A DNA stretch of 64,000 nucleotides from Dokdonella_A sp044227025 (GCF_044227025.1 NZ_JBGAFX010000001.1:682001-746000), one strand, 5' to 3'; counted from the first letter of the stretch, positions 42,686-52,342 are shown. Translations and numbers: made by a program. The notes: generated by a model from the letters alone, not told the origin.

Positions 42686-43297
42686 CTATTGCGCCGGCTG
42701 TTCCTTCAGCGCGATCGCGTTGATGCCGTTCTCGGACAGCGAGCGCTTCGCCGCCTCGAGCTCGCTCGCGCTTGCATACGGGCCCACACGCACTCGATGC
42801 CAGGTCTTGCCGTTGATCGTGACCGGCTGCACCTGGGCGACGAATCCCGACAATGCGAGTTTCGCCTTCGCTTCGTCCGCGGCCTTCGGCTCGGGGTAGG
42901 AACCGGTCTGCAATACGTAGCGACCGCCGGTGCCAGCCGCCGACGTGGTCGTCGTGCCCGGCGTGGCGGGATTCGCGCGCGCCTGCTGCTCCGCCTTTGC
43001 CTTCGCCGACAGTTCGGCATCGGGAATCACGACTTCGGCTTCCGGCAGCACCTGGTAGAAGTCGTAGTTCTTCTTCGGTTTTGCCTCGGCGACCGGTGGT
43101 TCGCTTTCCCTCGGCGCGGTTGCCTGGGGATTGGGTTGCGGCACGTCCTTCTTGCGCAGCAGCGGCGCCCAGTCCTTGGCCAGCACCAGCAGCATCAAGC
43201 CGATGCCGAGCAGCAGTCCGATCAGCACCCACAGCCATGCGGGTTTCTGTGCGCCGTTGCCGCCACGCGTTGCCTGGCGTCCCTTCTTTGCTGCCAT
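42686..43297 (-). CDS. SPOR-domain inner-membrane protein
   Basis: 203 residues from the ATG at 43297. A Lys/Arg-rich cytoplasmic start is followed by a transmembrane helix at about 20-40 ('WLWVLIGLLLGIGLMLLVLA'), a Pro-rich periplasmic linker and a C-terminal SPOR domain ('YVLQTGSYPEPKAADEAKAKLALSGF', 'WHRVRVGPYASASELEAAKRSL'). The layout is that of FtsN-like proteins that bind denuded peptidoglycan at the septum. The ATG shares one base with the argS stop, so the two are co-translated, an argS-SPOR arrangement common in gammaproteobacteria. Confidence 0.9.
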   Translation of the reverse strand: MAAKKGRQATRGGNGAQKPAWLWVLIGLLLGIGLMLLVLAKDWAPLLRKKDVPQPNPQATAPRESEPPVAEAKPKKNYDFYQVLPEAEVVIPDAELSAKAKAEQQARANPATPGTTTTSAAGTGGRYVLQTGSYPEPKAADEAKAKLALSGFVAQVQPVTINGKTWHRVRVGPYASASELEAAKRSLSENGINAIALKEQPAQ

Positions 43298-45012
43298 CAC
43301 ATGCTCTCCGGGGCGGATACGCCCAACAGGTCGAGGCCGTTCGCGAGCGCCTGGCGCACCGCGGCGGCGAGTGCGAGTCGTGCGTCGCGCAGGTCGGCGT
43401 CGTCGACGATGAACTGGCTGGTGTTGTACCAGCCGTGGAACGCAGCCGCGAGTTCGCGCAGCCAGTTTGCGACGAGGTGCGGTTCGAGGCTTGCGCCTGC
43501 GTTCTCGACCACTTCGCCGAAACGTGACAGCTCCACCATCACCAGTTGTTCGGCCTCGCCGTCGAGGCGCGCGAGGTTTGCCAGGCCGTTCGCGCGATCC
43601 CAGGCGAGGCCGCGCTCGCCGAGCTGGCGCATCACGCTGGCGACGCGCGCATGCGCGTACTGCACGTAGTAGACCGGGTTGTCGTTGGTCTGCGCGCGCG
43701 CGAGGTCGATGTCGAACACCAGCTGCGAATCGGACTTGCGCGCGATCAGGAACCAGCGCGTCGCGTCGCGGCCGACCTCGTCGATGAGATCGCGCAGGGT
43801 GACGTAGCTGCCGGCGCGCTTGGACAGCTTCACTTCCTCGCCGCCGCGCATGACCGTGACCATCTGGTGCAGCACGTATTCCGGCCATCCCTGCGGGATG
43901 CCGCAGTCGAGTGCCTGCAGGCCGGCCTTCACGCGCATCAGGGAACCGTGGTGGTCGGAGCCGAGTTCGGTGATCGCACGCTCGTAGCCGCGCAGCCACT
44001 TGCTGCGGTGGTAGGCGACGTCGGGCAGGAAATAGGTGAAGGTGCCGTCGGACTTGCGCATCACGCGGTCCTTGTCGTCACCGAAATCGGTGGTGCGCAG
44101 CCACAACGCGCCGCCTTCCTCGTAGGTGTGGCCGTGCGCGACCAGCTCGCGCACGGTCTCGTCCACCTTGCCGTCGGCGTAGAGCGAGCTCTCGAGGAAG
44201 TAGACGTCGAAGGCGACGCCGAACGCGGCGAGGTCGCCGTTCTGTTCGCGCCGCAGCCAGGCGACCGCGAATGCGCGGAGCGCATCGAGGTCGTGCGGGT
44301 CTTTCGCGGCATCGACCACATGGCCGTCGACTTCGACGCGCGCACCGTCCAGATAGGCGCGTGCGACATCCTTGATGTATTCGCCGCGATAGCCGTCTTC
44401 GGGCCAGCCGGCGTCGTCCGGGCCTTTTCCGAGCGCGCGCGCCTGCACCGAGATCGCGAGATTGTTGATCTGCGCGCCGGCGTCGTTGTAGTAGAACTCG
44501 CGCCGCACGTTCCAGCCGTTCGCGGCGAGCACGCGCGCGATGCAGTCGCCGATCGCCGCAGCGCGGCCGTGGCCGACGTGCAGCGGACCGGTCGGATTCG
44601 CCGACACGAACTCGACGCCGGCGGTGCGGCCGGCGCCAGCGTTGGAGTGGCCGTAGCTGGCGCCGCCATCCAGCGCCGCCCGCACTTCGGCGTGATAGGC
44701 GGCCGGACTCAGGAAGAAGTTGATGAATCCGGGCCCGGCGATCTCGACTTTCGCGATGCCTTCGCGTGCCGGCAGCGCCGCGACCAGCGCGCTGGCGACG
44801 TCGCGTGGCTTGCGCCCGGCGGCCTTGGCCAGCAAGAGCGCCGCGTTGGTGGCGAAATCGCCGTGCTCGCGGTTACGGGTGCGTTCGACCGTGAAGGGCG
44901 GTGCCGCGTCGTGCGGCAAGCTGCCGTTCGCTTGCAGGGCGGAGATGGCGTCACGGACGCACTGGTGCAGGAAGGCTTTCACGGTCGCCGCAGAGTCGGA
45001 AAATCCGCCCAT
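43297..45012 (-). CDS. argS: Arginyl-tRNA synthetase
   Basis: 571 residues. The class I HIGH motif is 'ANPTGPLHVGHGRAAAIGD' and the KMSKS equivalent is 'EVKLSKRAGSYVTLRDLIDEVGRDATRWFL'. The N-terminal Arg-tRNA-binding additional domain and the C-terminal DALR anticodon domain ('YAHARVASVMRQLGERG', 'GWYNTSQFIVDD') are present. It charges tRNA-Arg. The ATG at 45012 gives a seven-residue longer N-terminus than typical; a start around 'VKAFLHQCV' is possible. The SPOR gene follows. Confidence 0.95.
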   Translation of the reverse strand: MGGFSDSAATVKAFLHQCVRDAISALQANGSLPHDAAPPFTVERTRNREHGDFATNAALLLAKAAGRKPRDVASALVAALPAREGIAKVEIAGPGFINFFLSPAAYHAEVRAALDGGASYGHSNAGAGRTAGVEFVSANPTGPLHVGHGRAAAIGDCIARVLAANGWNVRREFYYNDAGAQINNLAISVQARALGKGPDDAGWPEDGYRGEYIKDVARAYLDGARVEVDGHVVDAAKDPHDLDALRAFAVAWLRREQNGDLAAFGVAFDVYFLESSLYADGKVDETVRELVAHGHTYEEGGALWLRTTDFGDDKDRVMRKSDGTFTYFLPDVAYHRSKWLRGYERAITELGSDHHGSLMRVKAGLQALDCGIPQGWPEYVLHQMVTVMRGGEEVKLSKRAGSYVTLRDLIDEVGRDATRWFLIARKSDSQLVFDIDLARAQTNDNPVYYVQYAHARVASVMRQLGERGLAWDRANGLANLARLDGEAEQLVMVELSRFGEVVENAGASLEPHLVANWLRELAAAFHGWYNTSQFIVDDADLRDARLALAAAVRQALANGLDLLGVSAPESM

Positions 45013-45163
45013 TGTACGGCCTGCGCGGCTCGCCGCGGACGGCTGTCACACGGATGTCGCGCGGGATCGGCACCATCGTGGCAAGGAACAGCGGTGGCGT
45101 GCGGGATGCGCACGGTGCCGGGTGCAGGGACGCACCGGTCCAAGGTCTCGCGCCGAACCGCCC

Positions 45164-46228
45164 TCAGAGGGTCAGGTCCGCCAGCGTCTCGCGGTAGGCT
45201 TCGATCACCTGCTGCCCGGTCTGCGGCGGTCCCTGCACCGCGATGCGTGCACGCACGCCGATGCACAGCGCCTTCAGTCGGGGGGCATTCGCTTCCTTGC
45301 CCGGGCCGAACGCAGCCAGTCCCGCTTCCGACTGGAAGCGATGCAACTCGAAGAAGAACCGGTCCTGGCCTTCGGTCAGGAAGCCGAGCACCGGCAGCGC
45401 GCTTTCACCGGCGCCGAGCGAACGGCCGCTGAGCATCTCGCGTTCGCGACACAGGTTTTCGGCGGTTGTCGCGAACTTCGTGAACGGTTCCGCCACGTTC
45501 GCCGTGTCCAGGTCGGCGGCGATCAGGGCGAGCTTCTGCGCAACCACCAGGGCCGGTCGGCTGCGCCAGTCGGGGCAGCGTGCGTCGAGCACCTGGTCGA
45601 GTCTCGAGGCGAGCGCGCCGCCGCTCTGCACGAGGTCGGCCGCGTTGTACTGGTAGCCGCCGGGCGAGGGTCGCGCGTCGAAGGTGCTGCCTGCGATCAT
45701 CAGTTCGAGTGCGGCGTACAGGTCGGCGTCGCGCTCGCGCGAGAAGCCGCAGATGTCGAGGATGCGCTGGCTCTCCTCGATGCTGGCGCTCTCGTTCGCG
45801 CCGACGCCGTCGACGAGTTGCGGGGCCTCGCGCTGACGCAGGTCGTGGCAGGCGCCGAACAGCATCAGTGCGCACCATTCGCGCAGACCCAGCGCCTGCA
45901 GGCCGAGGCATTCGCGGAGCCGATCCATTCGCTCACCGCAGATCTCCAGCACATGCCCTTCGTTGTGGTAGGCGTGGAAGTCGTTGCCGAGGTGGCCATG
46001 GCGCAACGCGAGCCGCGCGTGTCCTAGGCGCACTGCGTCTTCGGTCGCGCGCAGCAGGGCCTCATCCGCGGGCAGCTTGAGCAGGCTCGCCCACGCCTCC
46101 CGCCGCCGCGCGAGCAGCGCCTCGAGTGCCGCCGACGCATCACCTGCCAGCGCGCGCGCCGCTGCGACATCCGGCAGGCGCCGTTCCGTTTCGTCGGCAC
46201 CATGGTGCTGCGGGAACTGGAGGATCAC
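45164..46228 (-). CDS. HD-domain-like protein of unknown function
   Basis: 354 residues from the ATG at 46228. The pattern 'FHAYHNEGHVLEIC' followed 35 residues later by 'LMLFGACHDLRQ' gives H...HD, and a later 'IAADLDTANV' supplies the final Asp, as in HD-type metal-dependent phosphohydrolases. Helical throughout, no membrane segment. The substrate could be a nucleotide or cyclic nucleotide, but no subfamily is recognised. Downstream of argS on the same strand after 150 bp in which I see nothing else. Confidence 0.6.
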   Translation of the reverse strand: MILQFPQHHGADETERRLPDVAAARALAGDASAALEALLARRREAWASLLKLPADEALLRATEDAVRLGHARLALRHGHLGNDFHAYHNEGHVLEICGERMDRLRECLGLQALGLREWCALMLFGACHDLRQREAPQLVDGVGANESASIEESQRILDICGFSRERDADLYAALELMIAGSTFDARPSPGGYQYNAADLVQSGGALASRLDQVLDARCPDWRSRPALVVAQKLALIAADLDTANVAEPFTKFATTAENLCREREMLSGRSLGAGESALPVLGFLTEGQDRFFFELHRFQSEAGLAAFGPGKEANAPRLKALCIGVRARIAVQGPPQTGQQVIEAYRETLADLTL

Positions 46229-46322
46229 GGCTCGGCGGTGATTCCGGTCAGGGGTGTCGCGAGTATAGATTTGAAGTCGAGGCCGCGTGCAAGTGGCTCC
46301 GCGGTGCGGGGCTCCACGTCGA

Positions 46323-46985
46323 TCAGAGCCAGCCGCGCTGGGCGAGCGAGGTCGGGGTGCCGTGGCCGATCACGAAGTGGTCGAGCAGGCGCACGTCGAC
46401 GAGTTCGAGCGCTTCGCGCAGGCGCTGGGTGATCGCGCGGTCGGCCGCGCTCGGCTCCGCCACACCGGAAGGATGGTTGTGGGCGAAGATCGTCGCGGCG
46501 GCATTGTGGACCAGGCAGCGCCGCACGACCTCGCGCGGATGCACGCTGGCGCCGTCGATCGAGCCGCGGAACAGCTCTTCGAACGCGATCACGCGGTGAC
46601 GGTTGTCGAGGAACAGGCAGCCGAACACCTCGTAGGGATAGCCGGCGAGACGGGACTTGAGGTAGCGCGCGCTTGCCAGCGGGTCCGTCAACGCCTCGCC
46701 GAGGCGCAGTTCCGCGTCCAGATAGCGCCGGCCGACCTCGAGCGCGGCGCCGAGGCGGCACCATGCGACCGCTCCGAGTCCGGGCAGGGCATGCGGCGCA
46801 TCCAGCAGGGGTTTGAGGCCGCCGGCGTTCGTCAGCAGCTGCCGACCGAGGTCGACCGCGCTCTGGCCGCGTCGACCGGAGCCGAGGAACACCGCGAGCA
46901 ATTCGGCGTCGGACAGCGCCCCGGCTCCGTGCGCGAGCAGCTTCTCGCGCGGACGTTCGCCATCGGGCCAGTCGCGGATGCTCAT
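46323..46985 (-). CDS. radC: RadC-family JAB/MPN-domain protein
   Basis: 220 residues from the ATG at 46985. A helix-hairpin-helix-type N-terminal part ('GALSDAELLAVFLGSG', 'LPGLGAVAWCRL') precedes the JAB metalloprotein domain with E in 'FEELFRGSIDGASVHPREVV', the H-x-H of 'IFAHNHPSG', S and D in 'AEPSAADRAITQRL'. This is the complete metal site. The family was once linked to DNA repair, but the real role is unknown. It is divergent from coaBC, the usual radC-coaBC-dut order. Confidence 0.93.
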   Translation of the reverse strand: MSIRDWPDGERPREKLLAHGAGALSDAELLAVFLGSGRRGQSAVDLGRQLLTNAGGLKPLLDAPHALPGLGAVAWCRLGAALEVGRRYLDAELRLGEALTDPLASARYLKSRLAGYPYEVFGCLFLDNRHRVIAFEELFRGSIDGASVHPREVVRRCLVHNAAATIFAHNHPSGVAEPSAADRAITQRLREALELVDVRLLDHFVIGHGTPTSLAQRGWL

Positions 46986-47185
46986 GCGCGGCACCCGGTC
47001 GAGGCAGCGCAAGGGAGGACGATGCGGTATGTGCGCTCGGCAGTGGCGGTGTGCATGGCGAACAGCCTAGGTCGCCGGCGCGCACGCGCACAGCGGCGTT
47101 CGCCGCGATTTTGAGTAAGCTAGCGGTTCCCTGTCCTGTCAGCGGTTTCCTACATGCTGGTTCGGTCCGACCGCCCGGGTTGTCC

Positions 47186-48457
47186 ATGGAGCGCGCGATG
47201 ACGCGCCGCGAGGCGCATGCGCCGGAGCGCTTTGTTCCTGTGCGCGAAGGCGGCCTCGCAGGCGTGCGCGTGCTGCTCGGCGTGTCGGGCGGCATTGCGG
47301 CGTACAAGGGCGCCGAACTCGTGCGTCGCTTGCGCGATGCCGGTGCCGAGGTGCGCGTGGTGCTGACCGAAAACGCGGCGCGATTCGTAACCGCGCTGAC
47401 GTTCCAGGCACTGTCCGGTCATCCGGTCCGGACCAGCCTGTGGGACGAGTCGGCGGAAGCGGCGATGGGACATATCGAGCTCGCCCGCTGGGCTGACGAG
47501 GTCGTGATCGCGCCGGCCTCGGCGGATCTGCTGGCGCGGCTCGCTCAGGGACAAGCGGACGACCTGCTGACCACCCTGTGCCTGGCAACGGCGGCGCCGG
47601 TTTCGGTCGCGCCGGCGATGAACCAGCAGATGTGGGCGCACGCGGCGACCCAGGCGAATGCGACCCTGTTGCGTTCGCGTGGCGTGAACGTGTTTGGTCC
47701 AGCTTCCGGCGGTCAGGCCTGCGGCGAATTTGGTGCCGGTCGTCTGCTCGAGGCGGACGAGATCGTGAGCCTGCTCCAGGCTCGGCGTGGGCCGCGCGAA
47801 CTGGCCGGCGCGCGCGTGCTGGTCAGTGCCGGTCCGACCTACGAGGACATCGATCCGGTTCGTTTCATCGGCAACCGCAGTTCGGGCCGGATGGGCTTCG
47901 CGGTCGCCGAAGCGGCCGCCCGCGCGGGTGCCGAGGTCGTGCTGGTCGCGGGTCCGGTCGCGCTGGCGACGCCGGTCGGAGTCGAGCGCATCGACGTGCG
48001 CAGCGCGCGCGAGATGCATGAGGCGGTGCTGGCACGCGCGAAATCAGCCGATGTCTTCATCGCGGCAGCGGCGGTCGGCGACTTCCGTCCGCGCGACATC
48101 GCTGTGCACAAGCTCAAGAAGGCGAGCCGCGACAGCGGTCTCGAACTGTCGCTGGTACAGAACCCGGACATCCTCGCCGACGTCGCCGCGTTGGAGCCGC
48201 GGCCGTTCGTGGTCGGCTTTGCAGCCGAGACCGAACAGGTCGAGGCGCATGCTCGCGCCAAGCTGGAACGCAAGCGTCTGGACCTGATTGCGGCGAATGA
48301 GGTGGGCGCGGGCCTCGGCTTCGAAAGCGCCGACAATGCGCTGCTGCTGCTCTGGCCGGACGGGCGCGAAGCGCTCGAGCGCGCCGGCAAGGTCGAACTC
48401 GCGTGCGCGCTGGTGTCGCGTATCGCCGCCCTGCGCGCGGCGCGCGCATCCGCATGA
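47186..48457 (+). CDS. coaBC: Bifunctional phosphopantothenoylcysteine decarboxylase/synthetase (CoaBC)
   Basis: 423 residues from the ATG at 47186 (a second ATG at 47198). The CoaC flavoprotein part has 'LLGVSGGIAAYKGAELVRRL', 'VAPAMNQQMW' and the catalytic-loop 'ACGEFGAGRLLE'. The CoaB part has 'LVSAGPTYEDIDPVRFIGNRSSGRMG', 'AAAVGDFRP' and 'VGFAAETEQVEAHARAKLERKRLDLIAANEV'. It makes 4'-phosphopantetheine in coenzyme A synthesis. The stop overlaps the possible dut ATG at 48454 by four bases. Confidence 0.95.
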   Translation: MERAMTRREAHAPERFVPVREGGLAGVRVLLGVSGGIAAYKGAELVRRLRDAGAEVRVVLTENAARFVTALTFQALSGHPVRTSLWDESAEAAMGHIELARWADEVVIAPASADLLARLAQGQADDLLTTLCLATAAPVSVAPAMNQQMWAHAATQANATLLRSRGVNVFGPASGGQACGEFGAGRLLEADEIVSLLQARRGPRELAGARVLVSAGPTYEDIDPVRFIGNRSSGRMGFAVAEAAARAGAEVVLVAGPVALATPVGVERIDVRSAREMHEAVLARAKSADVFIAAAAVGDFRPRDIAVHKLKKASRDSGLELSLVQNPDILADVAALEPRPFVVGFAAETEQVEAHARAKLERKRLDLIAANEVGAGLGFESADNALLLLWPDGREALERAGKVELACALVSRIAALRAARASA

Positions 48458-48948
48458 CAGGCCGGACCAAAGCGGCGAGCGCGCCGCACGCCGGTTGCAC
48501 GATCGAGATGAAGATCCTCGACGCGCGCCTGGGCCGCGAATTCCCGTTGCCGGCGCCCGCGACTGCGGCCTCCGCCGGGGTCGACCTGCGTGCGATGATC
48601 GACACGCCGCTGACGCTCGATCCGGGCGCCAGCCAGCTGATTCCGAGCGGGATCGCGATCCACATCGGCGATCCGGGGTTGTGCGCGATCGTGCTGCCGC
48701 GCTCGGGGCTCGGCCACAAGCACGGTATCGTGCTCGGCAATCTGGTCGGATTGATCGACGCGGACTACCAGGGGCCGTTGATGATTTCCTGCTGGAACCG
48801 TTCCGACGCGGCCTTTACCATCGCGCCGGGCGAGCGGATCGCGCAGCTGGTGATCGTGCCGATCGTGCGTGCCGCGTTCGAGGTGGTGGCCGATTTCGCG
48901 CCGAGTGCGCGTGGTGAAGGCGGCTTCGGCAGTTCGGGGCGGCATTGA
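48454..48948 (+). CDS. dut: dUTP diphosphatase
   Basis: 164 residues if the ATG at 48454 is used (ATGA overlap with coaBC); a start at 48508 ('MKILDARLGREFPLP') would give 146 residues and also fits the family. The five trimer motifs are present: 'ASAGVDLRAM', 'PRSGLGHKHGIVLGNLVGLIDADYQG', 'GERIAQLVI' and C-terminal 'RGEGGFGSSG'. It hydrolyses dUTP to dUMP, keeping uracil out of DNA. Part of the coaBC-dut-mutase operon. Confidence 0.94.
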   Translation: MTGRTKAASAPHAGCTIEMKILDARLGREFPLPAPATAASAGVDLRAMIDTPLTLDPGASQLIPSGIAIHIGDPGLCAIVLPRSGLGHKHGIVLGNLVGLIDADYQGPLMISCWNRSDAAFTIAPGERIAQLVIVPIVRAAFEVVADFAPSARGEGGFGSSGRH

Positions 48949-48995
48949 GGGTGCGCGTTGCGGCTGATGCGCCGCGCGATGCGACGGAGGAAGGC

Positions 48996-51389
48996 ATGGG
49001 CGACGACCACCACAAGATGTCCCCGAAGGAGCAACTGGCGCGGTTGGGCGCGCGCGTGTTGCCGGGCCTGCGTTCGCTCGGTCCGTTCGCGCTCGGAACC
49101 TTCCTGCTCGTATTCGGTTCGTTCATGGCATGGCAGGCATGGCTGCTGTGGCTGGCGCAGCGCGGTGTTGCGAATGCGGACGAGGCGCGTGCGCAGGTGA
49201 TCGGCACGCTTGCTGGCTATGTGCGTGAACAGCAGCAGGCGGTCCAGGTTGCGCTCGATGAACCGAATGTGCAGCAAGCGCTGCAGCAGGGCGCGGAAGG
49301 TCGGCCGGCGGCTGCGGCGGCGTTGAAGCAGCTGTTGCAAGGCGCCACCGATGCGGAGTTCTTCAGTCCCAATCTCGACGAGGTGCTGTCGGGGGACCTG
49401 CATGCGATCGGCTACGCCAAGGCCGCGGCGCTGATGCAGGCGAAGATCAACCCGCGCCAGCCGCTTGCGGAAATGCGTGTCGAAGGGGAGGCGGGACAGC
49501 AACTGATGGTGACGCTTCCCGCGCGCGTAGCCGGCCAGGTGGTTGCGTTCGCGGTGGTCGAGCTGCCGTTCAAGCCCGTGCTGACCCGCTTCAATCGCAC
49601 CTCGGTCAGCGGTGCGCGCCTCGACCTGCGCCAGGGCGACGGCCATGGCGACCTGATCATCGCGAGCATCGGCGAACACACCGGCAACACGATCGGCGAC
49701 GTCGGCGAACCGATCCCCGGCACCCGCCTGCGCATCGGCAAGGCGGATCCGGGCTACTTCATTGTGTTCAGCGAAAGCCTGCCGATCACGGCGCTGGTCA
49801 GCCTGCTGAGCCTGCTCGCCGGCGGCGCGTTGATGTGGATCCGGCAGGTCGGCAGGGAACGAGCGATGGAAGTGTTGCAACGCAAGCCGAAAACGAACGA
49901 GCCCGAGATGACCCTTGCCCAGGCGATGAAGGTAAAACCGGACGCACCCGTTGCCGCGGCCGCCAATGCGTCCGTGCCGGCGGTACGGGCGAAGATCAAG
50001 GACGAAGTCGTCGACGTCGATCCGAGCATCTTCCGCGCCTACGATATCCGCGGCGTGGTCGGAACGACGCTGACGACCGGTGTTGCGCGTCTGATCGGCC
50101 GCGCGATCGGCAGCGAGGCGCGCGATCGCGGCCTCAGCGAGATCGTGGTCGGTCGCGACGGTCGCCTGTCGGGTCCCGATCTCGTGTTCGCGCTGATCAA
50201 TGGCCTGCGTTCGACCGGCATCGATGTCATCGACATCGGGCCAGCGCCGACGCCGGTGACCTACTTCGCGGGCTACCACTTGCGGACCGGGTCGGGCATA
50301 TCGGTGACCGGCAGCCACAATCCTCCCGACTACAACGGCTTCAAGATCGTGCTCGGTGGTGAGACCTTGTCCGAGGATGCGATCCAGAACCTGTACCGAC
50401 GCATCGAGGCCGAGCGCTTCGTCGATGGCATGGGCGGCCTGCAGACGATCGACGTGAGTCAGGACTATCTGCGCCGCATCACCGACGACATCCAGATCGA
50501 GCGCAAGCTCAAGGTCGTGGTCGATTGCGGCAATGGCATCGCCGGCGCGATCGCCCCGGCGGTGCTCGAGGGCATCGGTTGCGAGGTCATCCCGCTCTAC
50601 TGCGATGTCGACGGCACCTTCCCGAACCATCACCCCGATCCGTCGGACCTGCACAACCTGCAGGACCTGATCCTGTCAGTGAAGCAGGTCGGCGCCGACA
50701 TCGGCCTCGCCTTCGATGGCGACGGCGATCGCCTGGGCGTGGTCACCGCGAGTGGCGAGGTGATCTTCCCCGATCGCCTGCTGATGCTGTTCGCGAGCGA
50801 CATCCTGATACGCAATCCGGGCGCCACCATCATCTACGACGTCAAGTGCACCGGCCACCTGCAGCCGCTGATCTTGCAGCAGGGCGGCAGCCCGCTCATG
50901 TGGCGCACCGGGCATTCGTTGATCAAGGCGAAGATGCGCGAGACGAATGCGGCGCTCGCCGGCGAGATGAGCGGCCATTTCTTCTTCGGCGAACGCTGGT
51001 ACGGTTTCGACGACGGAATCTATTCGGCCGCGCGCTTGATGGAAATCCTGGCCAGCGACATCGAGGAGCGCAAGCCCGAGCAGATCTTCGCGACACTGCC
51101 GAAGGGAGTGTCGACGCCGGAGCTGAAGATCCCGATGCGCGAGGGCGAGCACTACGCGTTCATCGAGAAGTTCCGCGCGCGCGCGCGCTTCGAGGGCGCA
51201 CGCCTGACCACGATCGATGGCGTGCGTGCGGACTGGCCGGACGGCTGGGGCCTGGTACGCGCATCGAACACGACGCCCGTTCTGGTGCTGCGCTTCGATG
51301 CCGACACGGCGACCGCGCTCAGGCGCATCCAGGACGTGTTCCGCGCGCAGTTGCTGGCGCTGGATTCTTCGTTGCCGCTGCCATTCTGA
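48996..51389 (+). CDS. algC: Phosphomannomutase/phosphoglucomutase with N-terminal membrane domain
   Basis: 797 residues from the ATG at 48996 (GGAGGAA ahead). Residues 1-350 form an extra region: a transmembrane helix at about 35-60, a periplasmic-like domain and a second hydrophobic segment at about 265-285, then a linker. The C-terminal 450 residues are an AlgC-type mutase: active-site Ser 440 in 'SVTGSHNPPDYNGFK', metal loop 'AFDGDGDRLG', sugar-binding 'GEMSGHFFF' and phosphate-binding 'VRASNTTPVLVLRFD'. It interconverts mannose-1-P/6-P and glucose-1-P/6-P for polysaccharide and LPS synthesis. AlgC itself is about 460 residues, so this form is membrane-tethered. Confidence 0.9.
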   Translation: MGDDHHKMSPKEQLARLGARVLPGLRSLGPFALGTFLLVFGSFMAWQAWLLWLAQRGVANADEARAQVIGTLAGYVREQQQAVQVALDEPNVQQALQQGAEGRPAAAAALKQLLQGATDAEFFSPNLDEVLSGDLHAIGYAKAAALMQAKINPRQPLAEMRVEGEAGQQLMVTLPARVAGQVVAFAVVELPFKPVLTRFNRTSVSGARLDLRQGDGHGDLIIASIGEHTGNTIGDVGEPIPGTRLRIGKADPGYFIVFSESLPITALVSLLSLLAGGALMWIRQVGRERAMEVLQRKPKTNEPEMTLAQAMKVKPDAPVAAAANASVPAVRAKIKDEVVDVDPSIFRAYDIRGVVGTTLTTGVARLIGRAIGSEARDRGLSEIVVGRDGRLSGPDLVFALINGLRSTGIDVIDIGPAPTPVTYFAGYHLRTGSGISVTGSHNPPDYNGFKIVLGGETLSEDAIQNLYRRIEAERFVDGMGGLQTIDVSQDYLRRITDDIQIERKLKVVVDCGNGIAGAIAPAVLEGIGCEVIPLYCDVDGTFPNHHPDPSDLHNLQDLILSVKQVGADIGLAFDGDGDRLGVVTASGEVIFPDRLLMLFASDILIRNPGATIIYDVKCTGHLQPLILQQGGSPLMWRTGHSLIKAKMRETNAALAGEMSGHFFFGERWYGFDDGIYSAARLMEILASDIEERKPEQIFATLPKGVSTPELKIPMREGEHYAFIEKFRARARFEGARLTTIDGVRADWPDGWGLVRASNTTPVLVLRFDADTATALRRIQDVFRAQLLALDSSLPLPF

Positions 51390-51407
51390 CGGCGGCGCGC
51401 CGCGCGT

Positions 51408-51644
51408 CTATCGGAACCACTCCTCGACGCCGTCGGACTCGTCCGGCGCTTCGCCGCTCGCGGCGGCATCGTCGTCGCGCAGTTCGATCGATTCGACGTC
51501 GCCTTCCGCCTGCGTGTCGACCGGCACCATCCATTGTTCGCCGCAGATCGCGCACTCGCGCCGGTCGGCGGCCTGGCCGGCGCCGAAATGCACGCGCTCG
51601 AGCAGCGCGCTTTCGGTGGATTCGCAGGATGGACAGCGGATCAT
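51408..51644 (-). CDS. Small zinc-ribbon protein with acidic tail
   Basis: 78 residues from the ATG at 51644. Two C-x-x-C pairs, 'MIRCPSCES' and 'RRECAICGEQW', spaced by about 24 residues, form a zinc ribbon. The rest is strongly acidic ('DVESIELRDDDAAAS', ending 'DGVEEWFR'). Its stop lies 18 bp from the convergent mutase stop, and its start 32 bp after the DUF4124 gene, probably one transcript. Function unknown. Confidence 0.75.
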   Translation of the reverse strand: MIRCPSCESTESALLERVHFGAGQAADRRECAICGEQWMVPVDTQAEGDVESIELRDDDAAASGEAPDESDGVEEWFR

Positions 51645-51676
51645 GCGTACCGCCCCCCTGGGCGGCGCCCGGCTCG

Positions 51677-52342
51677 TCAGGGTTGTTGGGCCGCTTGCGG
51701 CTTGAGCTTGGCCTTGAGCTCGCGGTAGTGCGCCACCTGTGCCTCGAAATGGCTGCTGGCCTCGTCGCGGTCGCGTTCGCGTTGCGCGACGGTCAGGCGT
51801 TGGTCGTCGACCTGCTTGCGCATGCGACCCAGTTGCGTGGTCTGCTCGGCCGGCAGCTCCTTGCCGGTACGCTCCGCTTCCGCCGCGCGATCGAGCAGGT
51901 CCGCGAGTGACTGTTCCTGGTTGCGCAGGCTCGCAGCCGCGGCCTTGACCTGCTGCTCGAGCATTTCCAGTTGCTGTTGCTGGGCATGCTTGAGATCGTC
52001 TTCCTGCGGATAGTTGCTCAGCAATTGCTCGTCGTCGCGTGCGCTCTGTTCGGCGACCCTGCGCTCGGCCGCCTGCTTGGCCGCCTCCACCTTCGCGGCG
52101 GCGAGCTCTGCGTCGGTCTTGGCGCGCTCGACGTGCTTGATCACGATCCCTTGCGGATTGACGACGTCGTAGCCGAACTTCGCGGCTTCGGGTGGAACCG
52201 AGTCGGAGTAGTGCAGGTTGCCCTGGGCATCGCGCCACTTGAACCGATTGTGATCGAGCGCGGTCGGGGCAGCCGTCGCGAGTTCGCAACCGGCAACTAG
52301 GGTCAGCGCCAGTACCAGCGGCCGGGACAATGGAATGCGCAT
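51677..52342 (-). CDS. Exported DUF4124-domain protein with coiled coil
   Basis: 221 residues from the ATG at 52342. A signal peptide ends near 'ELATAAPTAL' (C19 is not in a good lipobox). The DUF4124 segment is 'NRFKWRDAQGNLHYSDSVPPEAAKFGYDVVNPQG' at about 30-70. Residues 75-215 are predicted coiled coil, rich in Gln, Glu, Ala and Arg. The family is periplasmic and uncharacterised. Followed by the zinc-ribbon gene. Confidence 0.83.
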   Translation of the reverse strand: MRIPLSRPLVLALTLVAGCELATAAPTALDHNRFKWRDAQGNLHYSDSVPPEAAKFGYDVVNPQGIVIKHVERAKTDAELAAAKVEAAKQAAERRVAEQSARDDEQLLSNYPQEDDLKHAQQQQLEMLEQQVKAAAASLRNQEQSLADLLDRAAEAERTGKELPAEQTTQLGRMRKQVDDQRLTVAQRERDRDEASSHFEAQVAHYRELKAKLKPQAAQQP

